Below, piece after piece: positions 26,324 through 36,373 of a stretch of DNA of 64,000 nt (positions are counted from its first letter, which is position 1; every line of letters begins with the position of its first letter). The notes below the pieces were generated by a model. It ran no database searches. It worked only from the letters and a program-made list of their open reading frames with translations, and was not told the DNA's origin. The translations under genes were made by a program, and so were the position numbers. Source of the stretch: Burkholderiales bacterium (GTDB lineage: Bacteria > Pseudomonadota > Gammaproteobacteria > Burkholderiales > Burkholderiaceae_E); assembly GCA_027487815.1 (NCBI GenBank), contig JAIYCW010000017.1:351800-415799 (forward strand). The letters run 5' to 3'.

Positions 26324-28672
26324 TTAATTGATGGCTTCCAGCTTGGCCACCGAAAGCGCCAACCATTTCAAGCCTTCGCGCCCAAAATTGATGTGTGCCC
26401 GGGCATCATTGCCGCTGCCTTCGATATTGACCACTACGCCATCACCAAACCTGGCATGGCGCACGGATTGCCCGATACGGTAACTCACGCCCCGATCAAA
26501 CTTTTGCGCCGCACGCTGGTCTGCCAACCCCAGCCGCCCACTGTCAGCATCACGCGCCAGGCTGGGGCTCGCGTCGTCAAAACTCAAGCTGCCGCTACCC
26601 CAACGGTCATAACGCCCGCTTCCTGAGGGCGCACTGGCTCTCACCTTGGGGGTAAGCCATTTGACTGACCCTTCGGGAAGCTCATCAAAAAAGCGCGAGC
26701 GAATGTTGTAGCGGGTTTGCCCATGCAACATCCGGCTTTGGGTAAAGGACATATAAAGACGCTTGCGAGCCCGGGTAATTGCCACATACATCAAGCGGCG
26801 CTCCTCTTCGAGCCCTTCCATCTCGGTGATCGAGTTTTCATGGGGAAAAAGGCCCTCTTCCAGGCCAGTGATGAACACCGCATCGAACTCCAAGCCCTTG
26901 GCCGAATGCACGGTCATGAGTTGGATCGCGGTTTCGCCCTCGCCTGCCTGATTCTCGCCAGCCTCCAAACTTGCATGCGACAGAAATGCAGCCAATGGAG
27001 TGAGCGCTGTCACTTCGCCCGGCGCCAGCACAACATCTGCACTTACCAGGGCGTTGCCTACCTCGGTTTGGTCAGGGCTGTCCTCGGCTGACAATTGATT
27101 CAGGCCAGCACTCGAAGGAAGGTCTTGGGCAACACCTTCTTCAGCGAGAAAAGCAGCGGCGGCGTTCACCAACTCCCGCAAGTTTTCAATGCGCTCCTGA
27201 CCCTCCTTCTCAACCGCATAGTGGGCCATCAGCCCGCTAACCTCGGTGAGATGCTCCACCAGTTCCTTGAGGCTGAGCCTTGCAGTATCGCGCCGCATCT
27301 TTTCGATTAATCCGACAAATCCTGCAAGCTTCACGCCTGCTGCGCCGGTCATTCGGCTGGCAGCGTCATACAGACTAGTGCCGCCAGCGCGCGCGGCATC
27401 CTGAAGCATCTCCAGCGAGCGAGCGCCGATTCCACGGGCTGGAAAGTTCACCACTCGAAGGAAAGCGCCGTCATCGCCAGGGTTATCTAGCAAGCGCATG
27501 TAAGCCAGCGCATGCTTGACCTCGGCTCGCTCAAAAAATCGCAACCCGCCGTACACCCGGTAAGGCACGCCAGCGGAAAAAAGCGCATGTTCAAGTACCC
27601 GTGATTGCGCATTGGATCGATAGAGCAAGGCAATATCCGAGCGGCTATAGCCCTCAGCCACCAAGGAGCGCACCTCCTCCAGCATCCACTGCGCTTCCTG
27701 GCCATCGGTCATGGCTTCATAGATGCGTACGGGCTCGCCTTCGCCCGCATCGGTCCATAAGCTCTTGCCCAGGCGTTTGCTGTTGCGGGTAATCAATCCA
27801 TTGGCGCAATCCAGGATATGGCCGTGGGAGCGGTAGTTTTGCTCCAGCTTGATCAGGTTCTCCACCTTGAATTCGCGCTCGAACGCGGCCATGTTGGCCA
27901 CGTTCGCACCACGAAAGGCATAGATGCTCTGATCGTCATCACCCACCGCAAAGAGCTTGGCCCCATCACCCGCCAGCAGTTTCAGCCAGCGATATTGGAG
28001 ATTGTTGGTGTCTTGAAACTCGTCGACCAGCACATGACGAAAACGTCGCTGATAGTGCTCGCGGATTGGCTGGTTGGCGCTAAGCAATTCAAAGGAGCGA
28101 AGAAGCAGCTCGGAAAAGTCCACCACCCCTTCACGCTGACACTGCGCATCATAGGCGGCATAAAGCTCGGCCATATGGCGCGAATAATCATCGGTAGTTT
28201 CGAGCGCACTGGCGCGCAGCCCGTCTTCCTTTGCCCCATTGATGAACCACTGCACATTGCGCGGCGGAAATTTTTCATCGTCAATATTGCCAGCCTTGAG
28301 CAGGCGCTTGACCGCGGCCAATTGGTCCTGAGAATCGAGAATTTGAAAACTTTGCGGCAGGCCTGCATCCCGATGGTGGGCTCGCAAGAGACGGTTACAC
28401 AAGCCATGAAATGTGCCGATCCACATGCCACGGGTGTTCACCGGGAGCATCGCAGTTAGGCGGGTGAGCATCTCGCGGGCCGCCTTGTTGGTGAAAGTTA
28501 CCGCCAAAATTCCGGCAGGCGACACTTGTGCAGTAGACAACAACCATGCAATGCGTGTGGTCAAAACCCGAGTCTTGCCACTGCCCGCCCCAGCCAGAAT
28601 CAGGGCATGTTGAGAAGGTAGAGTGACGGCCGCCAACTGGGCTTCATTGAGATTCCTGAGCAAATCAGCCAC
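26324..28672 (-). CDS. uvrD: UvrD/Rep-type superfamily 1 DNA helicase (helicase II)
   Basis: This ATP-dependent 3'-5' helicase of excision and mismatch repair is 782 residues from the GTG at 28672. Walker A is AGAGSGKTRVL. Motif II is VDEFQDTN, followed by GDDDQSIYAFRGA (motif III), LEQNYRSH (motif IV), VYGGLRFFERAEVKHALAY, TVHSAKGLEFDAVF (motif V) and EERRLMYVAITRAR (motif VI). The C-terminal tail ends with a Tudor-like region. The GTG start gives the family N terminus LLRNLNEAQLAAVTLP. ATG codons at 28711 and 28753 are alternatives with non-conserved extra residues. UvrD is preferred over Rep because of its length and its C-terminal region. Confidence 0.9.
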   Translation of the reverse strand: MADLLRNLNEAQLAAVTLPSQHALILAGAGSGKTRVLTTRIAWLLSTAQVSPAGILAVTFTNKAAREMLTRLTAMLPVNTRGMWIGTFHGLCNRLLRAHHRDAGLPQSFQILDSQDQLAAVKRLLKAGNIDDEKFPPRNVQWFINGAKEDGLRASALETTDDYSRHMAELYAAYDAQCQREGVVDFSELLLRSFELLSANQPIREHYQRRFRHVLVDEFQDTNNLQYRWLKLLAGDGAKLFAVGDDDQSIYAFRGANVANMAAFEREFKVENLIKLEQNYRSHGHILDCANGLITRNSKRLGKSLWTDAGEGEPVRIYEAMTDGQEAQWMLEEVRSLVAEGYSRSDIALLYRSNAQSRVLEHALFSAGVPYRVYGGLRFFERAEVKHALAYMRLLDNPGDDGAFLRVVNFPARGIGARSLEMLQDAARAGGTSLYDAASRMTGAAGVKLAGFVGLIEKMRRDTARLSLKELVEHLTEVSGLMAHYAVEKEGQERIENLRELVNAAAAFLAEEGVAQDLPSSAGLNQLSAEDSPDQTEVGNALVSADVVLAPGEVTALTPLAAFLSHASLEAGENQAGEGETAIQLMTVHSAKGLEFDAVFITGLEEGLFPHENSITEMEGLEEERRLMYVAITRARKRLYMSFTQSRMLHGQTRYNIRSRFFDELPEGSVKWLTPKVRASAPSGSGRYDRWGSGSLSFDDASPSLARDADSGRLGLADQRAAQKFDRGVSYRIGQSVRHARFGDGVVVNIEGSGNDARAHINFGREGLKWLALSVAKLEAIN

Positions 28673-28893
28673 GAGCAGAAGCCTTGAAAAAAGATCACAG
28701 AGAGCCGACATTGTAGGCAAGTCGGGCTTTGAGCAGAAAAACCCAAAGCCCATTAAACTGTCTAGGACAAACAGTGACTCGCGGGTCCAAGTTGCTTTAT
28801 CGCCTGCCTGTTGGCGGTCCGTTTGTTCTTGTCAGCCCCTAATACCCCTTAGCTTTACTCGATTCATCCTACGAAGAAAGAGTCATCCCTATC

Positions 28894-29637
28894 ATGGCAA
28901 CCCCTTTTGATGAAGTAACCCGCGTCAGCTCCCTGGTCGAGCGGCCGGAGGAGCCGGTGGGCCGACCCATGTCGAGCGTTATTCGCGAGCGGGTCAAAGC
29001 CGCCAAGCAACGCTTTCACGCCAACGACAACATTTCGGCCTTTATTCACTCTGATGCCGAGCGTGATGCCCTGCAAGCTGAAGTTTCAGAAAAAATGGAG
29101 GCGCTGCTGCGATCCCTGGTGATTGATGTCGACAACGACCACAACACCCGCGACACGGCTCGCCGCGTGGCAAAGATGTATACCCGCGAAGTGTTTGGCG
29201 GGCGATATGCGCCCATGCCCAGCGTCACTGCTTTTCCGAATGTGGAAAAAATTAATGAGCTGATTGTGGTGGGTCCGATCACAGTGCGTTCGGCCTGCTC
29301 GCATCACTTTTGCCCGATCATGGGCAAGGTCTGGATCGGGATCATGCCCGATGCCGAATCGAATCTGATCGGCTTGTCCAAATATGCCCGGATCGCCGAC
29401 TGGATCATGAGCCGTCCGCAAATTCAGGAAGAGGCCGTCAAGGCGCTAGCTGACACCCTCGAGGAGCAAATTGAACCCGCCGGCTTGGCAATCATCATGG
29501 CTGCAGAACACTTTTGCATGCACTGGCGCGGAGTGAAAGACCAGTCTTCCATGACCTCGTCGGTTATGCGCGGCGTGTTTCTGCAATCGGACGGCTTGCG
29601 CCGCGAGTTTCTTTCTTTGGCCAAAGTCGGCAGCTGA
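28894..29637 (+). CDS. folE: GTP cyclohydrolase I
   Basis: This enzyme converts GTP to 7,8-dihydroneopterin triphosphate, the first step of folate biosynthesis. At 247 residues it has an N-terminal extension of about 60 residues compared with short forms. Zinc ligands are Cys and His in CSHHFCPIMG and a Cys in EHFCMHWRGV. QSSMTSSVMRG near the C terminus binds the substrate. The C-x-H-W variant in place of CMTMRGV is seen in a subgroup of FolE. It stands alone, divergent from the helicase, with 221 bases between. Confidence 0.92.
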   Translation: MATPFDEVTRVSSLVERPEEPVGRPMSSVIRERVKAAKQRFHANDNISAFIHSDAERDALQAEVSEKMEALLRSLVIDVDNDHNTRDTARRVAKMYTREVFGGRYAPMPSVTAFPNVEKINELIVVGPITVRSACSHHFCPIMGKVWIGIMPDAESNLIGLSKYARIADWIMSRPQIQEEAVKALADTLEEQIEPAGLAIIMAAEHFCMHWRGVKDQSSMTSSVMRGVFLQSDGLRREFLSLAKVGS

Positions 29638-29646
29638 CCCGGCCCT

Positions 29647-29670
29647 CAGGCGTCGGGCAATCGACGCCTG
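29647..29670 (+). terminator. Hairpin after folE (possible terminator)
   Basis: A perfect 9-base stem CAGGCGTCG/CGACGCCTG with a 6-base loop begins 10 bases after the folE stop. The bases after it (GTCGTTATAAT) lack a real U-run, so intrinsic termination would be weak, and the downstream TATAAT overlaps its 3' flank. It may separate folE from the leuS promoter. Confidence 0.45.
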
Positions 29671-29675
29671 GTCGT

Positions 29676-29681
29676 TATAAT
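29676..29681 (+). promoter_or_regulatory. Predicted -10 element of the leuS promoter
   Basis: A perfect TATAAT lies 29 bases before the leuS ATG, between the folE hairpin and the coding region. The likely start of transcription is about 29688-29690. No good -35 hexamer is visible at 17 bases, where the sequence is TCGGGC inside the hairpin, so the full promoter is not defined. Confidence 0.5.
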
Positions 29682-29709
29682 CCGGGGTCTCCTATCTAGC
29701 TCCCGGATC

Positions 29710-32373
29710 ATGCAAGAAAAATACGCGCCTACCGAGCTTGAGCCCCAGGCGCAAGCCCATTGGCGCTCAACTGATGCTTACCGAGTCGTCGAGCACGACC
29801 CGCGTTTTCGCAAAGGCAAGTTTTACGCCTGCTCAATGCTGCCCTATCCCAGCGGCAAACTGCACATGGGCCATGTGCGCAACTACACCATCAACGACAT
29901 GATGGCGCGCCAGCTGCGCATGGCCGGCTACAACGTGTTGATGCCGATGGGCTGGGACGCTTTCGGCCTGCCTGCGGAAAATGCGGCAATTAAAAACAAG
30001 GTGGCGCCAGCTGCCTGGACCTACTACAACATTGCCACGATGAAGGCCCAGATGCAGGCCATGGGGCTGGCGATCGATTGGTCGCGTGAAGTAGCGGCCT
30101 GCGATCCCGCGTATTACAAGTGGAACCAGTGGCTGTTTTTGAAGATGCTGGAAAGTGGCGTGGCCTATCGAAAAACCCAGGTCGTGAACTGGGACCCGGT
30201 AGACCACACCGTGCTTGCCAACGAACAAGTAATTGATGGCAAGGGATGGCGCACTGGTGCAGTGGTTGAAAAGCGCGAAATCCCGGGCTACTACCTCGCC
30301 ATCACCAAGTATGCCGATGAACTGCTCACCCACACTGAAAACCATCTCGACGGCTGGCCCGAACGGGTGCGGATCATGCAGGCCAACTGGATTGGAAAAT
30401 CGGTGGGTGTGCGTTTTGCATTTCCTCATGCGATCCATGATGCGCAAGGAGCGCTGATCCAGGCGGGCAAGCTGTTTGTCTTCACTACACGAGCTGACAC
30501 GATCATGGGTGTCACCTTTGTCGCGGTAGCGCCCGAGCATCCGCTCGCCGCACACGCTGCTTCAAAAGACCCCGCCGTCGCTGCATTTATCGAGAAAGCC
30601 AAACAAGGCTCGGTAATGGAAGCAGACATGGCCACCATGGAAAAAGAAGGTGTGCCGACCGGCTTGCAAGTCACCCATCCGATCACAGGCGAACAAGTGC
30701 CGGTATGGGTGGGCAACTATGTGTTGATGAGCTACGGTGATGGCGCGGTCATGGGTGTGCCGGGTCACGATGAGCGCGACCTAGCGTTCGCCAACAAATA
30801 CCGCTTGCCGATCAGGCAGGTCGTGGAGATCGAAGCGGCGCTGCGCAAACCCGCCGAGCAAGAATTCGATGCGACTCGCTGGCAGGAATGGTATGCCGAC
30901 AAAGAGCGTGGCGTGTGTATCACCTCGGGCGAGCTGAACGGCTTGGGATACAAAGCAGCGGTCGAAGCTGTGGCGGCTGCACTCGAAGCGAAACAGCTCG
31001 GCGAAAAGAAGACCCAATGGCGGCTTCGCGATTGGGGCATCTCGCGTCAACGCTACTGGGGCACGCCCATTCCGATGATCAATTGCACGGATTGCGGCCC
31101 AGTGCCCGTGCCCTATGATGATTTGCCGGTGCGCTTGCCTGAAGACCTGGTTCCCGATGGCAGTGGTAACCCGCTAACCAAACATACTGCGTTTCTGAAC
31201 TGCCACTGCCCCAAATGCGGCAAACCCGCGCAGCGCGAAACCGACACGATGGACACCTTTGTGGACTCCTCGTGGTACTTCATGCGCTACTGCTCGCCCG
31301 ATAACGCGCAAGCGATGGTGGACGAGCGGACCAACTACTGGATGCCGATGGACCAATACATCGGCGGTATCGAGCATGCGATCTTGCATCTGCTTTATGC
31401 GCGGTTCTGGTCCAAGGTCATGCGAGATATGGGGCTGGTGAAATTCGACGAGCCCTTCACAAAGCTCCTTTGCCAGGGCATGGTGCTCAATCACATTTAC
31501 CAGCGTAAAAATGAAAAGGGTGGGATTGATTACTTCTGGCCCGATGAAGTCGAAAACATCTATGGCGAAGATGGGCGCATTAGCGGAGCCAAGCGCAAGA
31601 GCGATGGCCTGCTGATCGATTATGACGGCGTCGGCACCATGTCAAAAAGCAAGAACAATGGTGTAGACCCGCAATCCCTGATTGACCGTTACGGCGCAGA
31701 TACCGCACGACTGTTTGTGATGTTTGCAAGCCCGCCCGAGCAAACCCTCGAATGGTCGGATGCCGGAGTGGATGGAGCGCACCGCTTTTTGCGCCGGGTG
31801 TGGGCGTTCGGATGGTCACACCAAACGACATTGCGTGCAGGGCAAGCGCTTGTGCCATCGATTCCACTCAGTCCGATAGCCGCCAAGCTGCGTCTGGAGA
31901 TCCACAGCATCCTCAAGCAGGCCGACTACGACTACCAGCGAATGCAATACAACACAGTCGTTTCTGCAGCGATGAAAATGCTCAATGCCCTGGAATCAGC
32001 ATCGGGAAACGACAAGTCAATTGATGCGGTTCGCTCGGAGGGCTTTGGCATTTTGTTGCGCGTGCTCTACCCGGTTGTTCCCCACATCACCTTCCGCCTG
32101 TGGGAAGAACTCGGCCTGAGTAGCACCATGGGTGACTTGCTCGATGCCCCCTGGCCGCAGGTGGATCCCAAAGCATTGATTCAGGACACCATCGAGCTGA
32201 TGCTGCAGATCAATGGCAAGCTCAGGGGCAGCTTGATTGTGAGTGCGCAAGCCGACAAAGCCGCAATCGAAGCACAAGCGCTTGCTCACGAGTCTGTTGT
32301 TCGTATGGCTGCAGGTGCGGCCCCAAAGAAAATCGTTGTGGTGCCCGGTCGTTTGGTTAACGTGGTGCTTTGA
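29710..32373 (+). CDS. leuS: Leucyl-tRNA synthetase
   Basis: This 887-residue class Ia aminoacyl-tRNA synthetase charges tRNA-Leu. The HIGH motif is HMGH in [12 protein letters not shown], and KMSKS appears as TMSKSKNNG. The editing domain (CP1) is at about residues 225-420, with the T-rich [14 protein letters not shown] and the [12 protein letters not shown] segments. A C-terminal anticodon/tRNA-binding domain follows from about 680. The length is standard for bacterial LeuRS. It begins a tight operon with lptE and holA. Confidence 0.98.
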   Translation: MQEKYAPTELEPQAQAHWRSTDAYRVVEHDPRFRKGKFYACSMLPYPSGKLHMGHVRNYTINDMMARQLRMAGYNVLMPMGWDAFGLPAENAAIKNKVAPAAWTYYNIATMKAQMQAMGLAIDWSREVAACDPAYYKWNQWLFLKMLESGVAYRKTQVVNWDPVDHTVLANEQVIDGKGWRTGAVVEKREIPGYYLAITKYADELLTHTENHLDGWPERVRIMQANWIGKSVGVRFAFPHAIHDAQGALIQAGKLFVFTTRADTIMGVTFVAVAPEHPLAAHAASKDPAVAAFIEKAKQGSVMEADMATMEKEGVPTGLQVTHPITGEQVPVWVGNYVLMSYGDGAVMGVPGHDERDLAFANKYRLPIRQVVEIEAALRKPAEQEFDATRWQEWYADKERGVCITSGELNGLGYKAAVEAVAAALEAKQLGEKKTQWRLRDWGISRQRYWGTPIPMINCTDCGPVPVPYDDLPVRLPEDLVPDGSGNPLTKHTAFLNCHCPKCGKPAQRETDTMDTFVDSSWYFMRYCSPDNAQAMVDERTNYWMPMDQYIGGIEHAILHLLYARFWSKVMRDMGLVKFDEPFTKLLCQGMVLNHIYQRKNEKGGIDYFWPDEVENIYGEDGRISGAKRKSDGLLIDYDGVGTMSKSKNNGVDPQSLIDRYGADTARLFVMFASPPEQTLEWSDAGVDGAHRFLRRVWAFGWSHQTTLRAGQALVPSIPLSPIAAKLRLEIHSILKQADYDYQRMQYNTVVSAAMKMLNALESASGNDKSIDAVRSEGFGILLRVLYPVVPHITFRLWEELGLSSTMGDLLDAPWPQVDPKALIQDTIELMLQINGKLRGSLIVSAQADKAAIEAQALAHESVVRMAAGAAPKKIVVVPGRLVNVVL

Positions 32374-32374
32374 G

Positions 32375-32899
32375 ATGCAGGCTCGGCGCACTTCACTGCT
32401 TGTTCTTGGGTCGGGCCTCATCGTCGGGCTCGGCAGTGGCTTGGCCGGTTGCGGCTTCAAGCTGCGAGGCGCTACAGAGTTTAAATTCACGAAGCTTTTT
32501 GTCGACTTCCCGACGACCTCTGCGACGGGAGGTGAGTTTCGCCGCACGATTCGTTCGGCGGGCAATGTCGAGCTGGTAGACAAGCCTGAGCAAGCGGACC
32601 TGATCATGAATGTGCTCAATGAATTACGCGAGCGGGAGATCACCGGCTTTTCAAGCACTGGCCGTCCACGGGAGTATCAACTGCGCCTGCGCTTCATTTA
32701 TGCACTTCGCGATGCCCAGCGCAATCCAATTGGCGAAGCGGCGCAAATTCTTCTGCGACGTGACATCACCACCACCGATGCCCAAATCGCGGCCAAGCAA
32801 CAGGAAGAAGTGTTGCTGTATCGGGAGATGCAATCCGACTTGGTGCAGCAATTGTTGCGCCGACTTGCGGCAGTAGATCCCAAAGCTGCGCCGCGATAA
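32375..32899 (+). CDS. lptE: LPS-assembly lipoprotein LptE
   Basis: This 174-residue outer-membrane lipoprotein plugs LptD for lipopolysaccharide insertion. A lipoprotein signal peptide ends in the lipobox LAGC, with the modified Cys near residue 26. The mature part begins GFKLRGATEF, the typical LptE opening. The ATG at 32375 is one base past the leuS stop. An in-frame extension inside leuS is rejected. The leuS-lptE-holA order is the classic proteobacterial arrangement and supports the assignment despite low sequence conservation of LptE. Confidence 0.92.
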   Translation: MQARRTSLLVLGSGLIVGLGSGLAGCGFKLRGATEFKFTKLFVDFPTTSATGGEFRRTIRSAGNVELVDKPEQADLIMNVLNELREREITGFSSTGRPREYQLRLRFIYALRDAQRNPIGEAAQILLRRDITTTDAQIAAKQQEEVLLYREMQSDLVQQLLRRLAAVDPKAAPR

Positions 32900-32901
32900 A
32901 C

Positions 32902-33966
32902 ATGGAAGTTAATGCCAATCAGCTGGCCCAGCGCCTGAAGCAGGGTGCACCCGGCCTCGTCTTGCTGCACGGTGATGAAGCCCTGCTCATGCTCGAAGCC
33001 GCAGATCAGGCCCGCAGCGCATTTCGGGCTGCAGGCGCGCAAGAGCGCCAGGTGTTTACTGTTGAGCGGTATTTTGATTGGTCTGAACTCACCCATAGCT
33101 CCGGATCGATGTCCTTGTTTGCTACCCAGCAGATGATCGAAGTGCGGCTGCCGAAAAAGCCTGGAGTCGAACTCGGCGAGCCTTTGGCTCAGTGGGTTGA
33201 AACCTTGAGCGAAGATGTCAGGGTCATTATCAGCATGCCGCGTCTCGATAAGCGCTTGCAGAGTTCCGCCTGGATGCAGCGTATTGAATCTGCTTCGATC
33301 AAAACCTGGGTTGTGCCGATTTATTCGATCGATTTTGACCGCTTGCCGCAGTGGATTGGCCAGCGCCTTGCCGCACAAGACCAGCAGGCAGAGCCCCGCC
33401 TGCTTGATTTCCTGGCGCAGCGCGTGGAAGGCAATTTGCTGGCGGCGCACCAGGAAATTCAGAAGCTCGCCCTGCTATGTCCGCCTGGCTTGCTCGATGA
33501 AGCACAAGTTCGCGCTGTGGTGCTGGATGTAGCGCGCTACGATGCCTTCGATCTATGTGATGCCATGCTTGAAGGCGATGCTGCCCGCACGTTACGTTGC
33601 CTCGCAGGGCTGCAGGCTGAGGGCCAGGCGGTGCCTCTGGTACTGTGGGCCGTTGCGCAAGCCTTGCGTAATCTTGCAGGCCTGTGCCGCCTGCTCAAGC
33701 AGGGTGAGCCCTGGGCGCAAGCCACTAGGATGGTGGGCCTTTTTGCGCCTCGCGATAAACCCTATCGGGCCGCGCTGGATCGTTTACGCGCTCAACATTG
33801 GGCAGCTCCCTTAAAAATCGCCCTTCGCGATGCAGCCGAGGTGGATAGAATGAGCAAAGGAATTACCCACGACAGCCACTTGCTGGATGCCTGGCATGGG
33901 CTGGAACGGATTGTCATGCGAGTTGCTGGCGTGGCTTTGCCTGAGCCTGAAGCTTTGACCCACTAA
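32902..33966 (+). CDS. holA: DNA polymerase III delta subunit
   Basis: This 354-residue clamp-loader subunit opens the beta sliding clamp. The protein has the HolA layout: an N-terminal AAA+-like region with [17 protein letters not shown], then a middle part with [15 protein letters not shown], then the C-terminal collar domain. No functional Walker A is expected in delta. The start lies 2 bases after lptE and the context is canonical. Confidence 0.94.
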   Translation: MEVNANQLAQRLKQGAPGLVLLHGDEALLMLEAADQARSAFRAAGAQERQVFTVERYFDWSELTHSSGSMSLFATQQMIEVRLPKKPGVELGEPLAQWVETLSEDVRVIISMPRLDKRLQSSAWMQRIESASIKTWVVPIYSIDFDRLPQWIGQRLAAQDQQAEPRLLDFLAQRVEGNLLAAHQEIQKLALLCPPGLLDEAQVRAVVLDVARYDAFDLCDAMLEGDAARTLRCLAGLQAEGQAVPLVLWAVAQALRNLAGLCRLLKQGEPWAQATRMVGLFAPRDKPYRAALDRLRAQHWAAPLKIALRDAAEVDRMSKGITHDSHLLDAWHGLERIVMRVAGVALPEPEALTH

Positions 33967-33989
33967 TCATTGTCGCGAAGAGATCTTTT

Positions 33990-35294
33990 GTGAATGCCGC
34001 TGCACCCACCTCCGTGCTCCAGTCCGCATCTCCGGTTGCCTATATCGAGCAATTGGGACAACGCGCCAAGCTCGCGGCACGCGGCATGGCCAAAGCCAGC
34101 ACAGCCGCAAAGAATCAGGCCTTGTTACACACAGCGCAGCTGATTGAGCAATCGGTGGATGAGCTCTCTCAAGCCAATATCAAGGATGTTGAAGCTGCAC
34201 GTGCAAAGGGGCTTGAGCCAGCGTTTGTAGATCGCTTGATTCTCAGCGACAAGGTGATGGCTTCAATGGTGGAGGGTCTGCGGCAAGTCGCGGGCCTGAA
34301 TGATCCCGTGGGTGAAATCAGCGAGTTGCGCAAGCAGCCCAGCGGGATTGAGGTCGGCAAGATGCGGGTGCCGCTGGGCGTTGTGGCTATCGTTTATGAG
34401 TCGCGCCCGAATGTCACGATTGATGCAGCGGCGCTTTGCATCAAGTCAGGCAATGCCACGATTTTGCGAGGAGGTTCCGAGGCGTTTCATTCGAATCAAG
34501 CCTTGGCCAACCTGATCCGCGCGGGCCTTGCTGCGGCCGGGCTGCCTGCCGATAGCGTGCAGGTGATCGACACCACGGATCGCGCGGTTGTAGGCGCTTT
34601 GCTGCAAGCCGAGAGCTATATTGATGTGGTGGTACCGCGCGGCGGCAAAAGCCTGGTCGAACGGGTGAGCCGCGAAGCCCGGGTCCCGGTGATCAAGCAT
34701 CTTGATGGGATCTGTCATGTCTATATCGACGACACCGCGGATCAGGCCATGGCGATTCGAATTGCGGACAACGCCAAAACCCAGCGCTATTCACCTTGCA
34801 ACACCATGGAGACTTTGCTGGTGGCGCGATCAATTGCCCCACAGGTGTTGCCACCCTTATGCAAGATCTATATTGAAAAAGGGGTTGAACTGAGAGGCGA
34901 TGAAGCCACTGTGAACTTGCTCGGCTTGCATGGTATTGCCGCAATTGCTGCCACCGAAGATGATTGGCGCACAGAATATCTTGCGCCGATTCTGGCGATC
35001 CGAATTGTTGAGAATCTTGATGAAGCAATCGACCATATCACCACCTATGGCTCCGCGCATACGGATAGCATCATTACCCAGCACCACGGCAACGCCATGC
35101 GCTTTTTGCGTGAAGTGGATTCGGCCTCGGTGATGATCAATGCCTCCACACGATTTGCCGACGGCTTTGAGTTCGGGCTAGGCGCTGAGATCGGTATTTC
35201 TACCAACAAGCTGCATGCCCGTGGACCGGTAGGGTTGGAAGGTTTGACATCACAAAAGTATGTGGTGTTTGGCCATGGCGAAATCCGAAGCTAG
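33990..35294 (+). CDS. proA: Gamma-glutamyl phosphate reductase (glutamate-5-semialdehyde dehydrogenase)
   Basis: This is the second enzyme of proline biosynthesis. It reduces gamma-glutamyl phosphate to glutamate-5-semialdehyde using NADPH. The catalytic Cys is in the [11 protein letters not shown] segment. [25 protein letters not shown] and [12 protein letters not shown] are family hallmarks. It is 434 residues with a GTG start at 33990, preceded by an AGAG-type ribosome site. It sits 23 bases after holA. The partner proC lies elsewhere in this window (43.9 kb), and proB is not seen. Confidence 0.96.
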   Translation: MNAAAPTSVLQSASPVAYIEQLGQRAKLAARGMAKASTAAKNQALLHTAQLIEQSVDELSQANIKDVEAARAKGLEPAFVDRLILSDKVMASMVEGLRQVAGLNDPVGEISELRKQPSGIEVGKMRVPLGVVAIVYESRPNVTIDAAALCIKSGNATILRGGSEAFHSNQALANLIRAGLAAAGLPADSVQVIDTTDRAVVGALLQAESYIDVVVPRGGKSLVERVSREARVPVIKHLDGICHVYIDDTADQAMAIRIADNAKTQRYSPCNTMETLLVARSIAPQVLPPLCKIYIEKGVELRGDEATVNLLGLHGIAAIAATEDDWRTEYLAPILAIRIVENLDEAIDHITTYGSAHTDSIITQHHGNAMRFLREVDSASVMINASTRFADGFEFGLGAEIGISTNKLHARGPVGLEGLTSQKYVVFGHGEIRS

Positions 35295-35303
35295 CCCCAC
35301 CTC

Positions 35304-35729
35304 ATGCTCTGGATCAAGGCGTTCCACATCATCTTTGTGACCAGCTGGTTCGCAGGCCTGTTTTATTTGCCGCGAATATTTGTGAACCTCGCCATGATCG
35401 AGCGCAATGCGCCTGAGGCCGAGAGAGCGCGCCTATTGCTCATGGCGCGCAAGCTGCTGCGCTTCATGGGGCCATTGATGGTTTTGGCGCTGGTATTCGG
35501 CCTGTGGCTTTGGCTTGGTTATGGCATCGGAACAGGCTCGGGATGGATGCCGACAAAACTAATTCTGGTCGCAGCCCTGCTCGGTTATCACGGATGGTGC
35601 TCGCGCTTGTTGCGTGCCTTTGAAGCGGGCCGAAATATTCACTCCCATGTGTGGTACCGCGTGTTTAATGAACTGCCGGTCCTCGCGCTCTTTGCGGTAG
35701 TGATCCTGGTTGTAGTCAAACCTTTTTAA
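35304..35729 (+). CDS. HemJ/CopD-like membrane protein (UPF0093), putative protoporphyrinogen IX oxidase
   Basis: This 141-residue protein has four membrane helices. It opens with LWIKAFHIIFVTSWFAGL, where the conserved His and Trp of HemJ lie. A conserved Lys in MPTKLILV and an RVFNELPVLAL ending also match HemJ, which oxidises protoporphyrinogen IX during haem synthesis. Automated annotation often labels it CopD. The HemJ label is favoured by size and motifs but not certain. It follows proA by 9 bases. Confidence 0.75.
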   Translation: MLWIKAFHIIFVTSWFAGLFYLPRIFVNLAMIERNAPEAERARLLLMARKLLRFMGPLMVLALVFGLWLWLGYGIGTGSGWMPTKLILVAALLGYHGWCSRLLRAFEAGRNIHSHVWYRVFNELPVLALFAVVILVVVKPF

Positions 35730-35740
35730 GACGGATACGT

Positions 35741-36373
35741 ATGCTCACAATCGACTATTACCTGGCTCCACAATCGCCCTACACTTACTTCGGCCACGCC
35801 CGCATTTTCGCGCTCGCCAATCTCTATGGGGCGAAGATCAACTTGAAGCCGTTTGATCTTGGCGGGAAGGTCTTTCCGGTAAGTGGTGGGGTGCCATTGG
35901 CACAGCGCCCGGCTCAGAGACAAAGCTATCGCTTGTTTGAGCTGACCCGCTGGGCAGATCATCTCCAACTGCCCTTTAATCTCAAGCCAAAGTTTTTCCC
36001 GGTGGCAGGCGACGATGCCTCGCGTGTAATCATCCGGGTAGACCAGGACCACGGGACCGAATCCGCGATGAAGTTTGCCCATCACGTGATGACCGGAGTC
36101 TGGGGACAGGAGCTGAATATTGCCGATCTCGCGGTATTGCATGGTTTGCTGGTGCAAAGCGGCTTCACCGCGGATCAGGCGCAACACCTTATTGACTCCC
36201 GGGCGCAGGCCCAGGCTCGTTATGACGCCAACTCCGCAGATGCAATTCAAGCCCAGGTGTTCGGGGCGCCGTGGTTCGTGATCGAGGGCGAGCCCTTTTG
36301 GGGCCAGGATCGGCTGGATTTTGTGGAAAGAAAGCTCGCCAAGCTTAGCGGCCAGCCACTACCGGCTCAATGA
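35741..36373 (+). CDS. DsbA-fold 2-hydroxychromene-2-carboxylate isomerase-family protein
   Basis: This 210-residue thioredoxin-fold protein belongs to the HCCA isomerase/kappa-class GST group. The usual CxxC of DsbA is replaced by a Ser-containing motif (APQSPYTYF), and the C-terminal signature GAPWFVIEGEPFWGQDR is clear. The family includes naphthalene-degradation isomerases and glutathione transferases. The substrate here is unknown. It is co-directional with and overlaps the downstream methyltransferase gene by four bases. Confidence 0.85.
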   Translation: MLTIDYYLAPQSPYTYFGHARIFALANLYGAKINLKPFDLGGKVFPVSGGVPLAQRPAQRQSYRLFELTRWADHLQLPFNLKPKFFPVAGDDASRVIIRVDQDHGTESAMKFAHHVMTGVWGQELNIADLAVLHGLLVQSGFTADQAQHLIDSRAQAQARYDANSADAIQAQVFGAPWFVIEGEPFWGQDRLDFVERKLAKLSGQPLPAQ

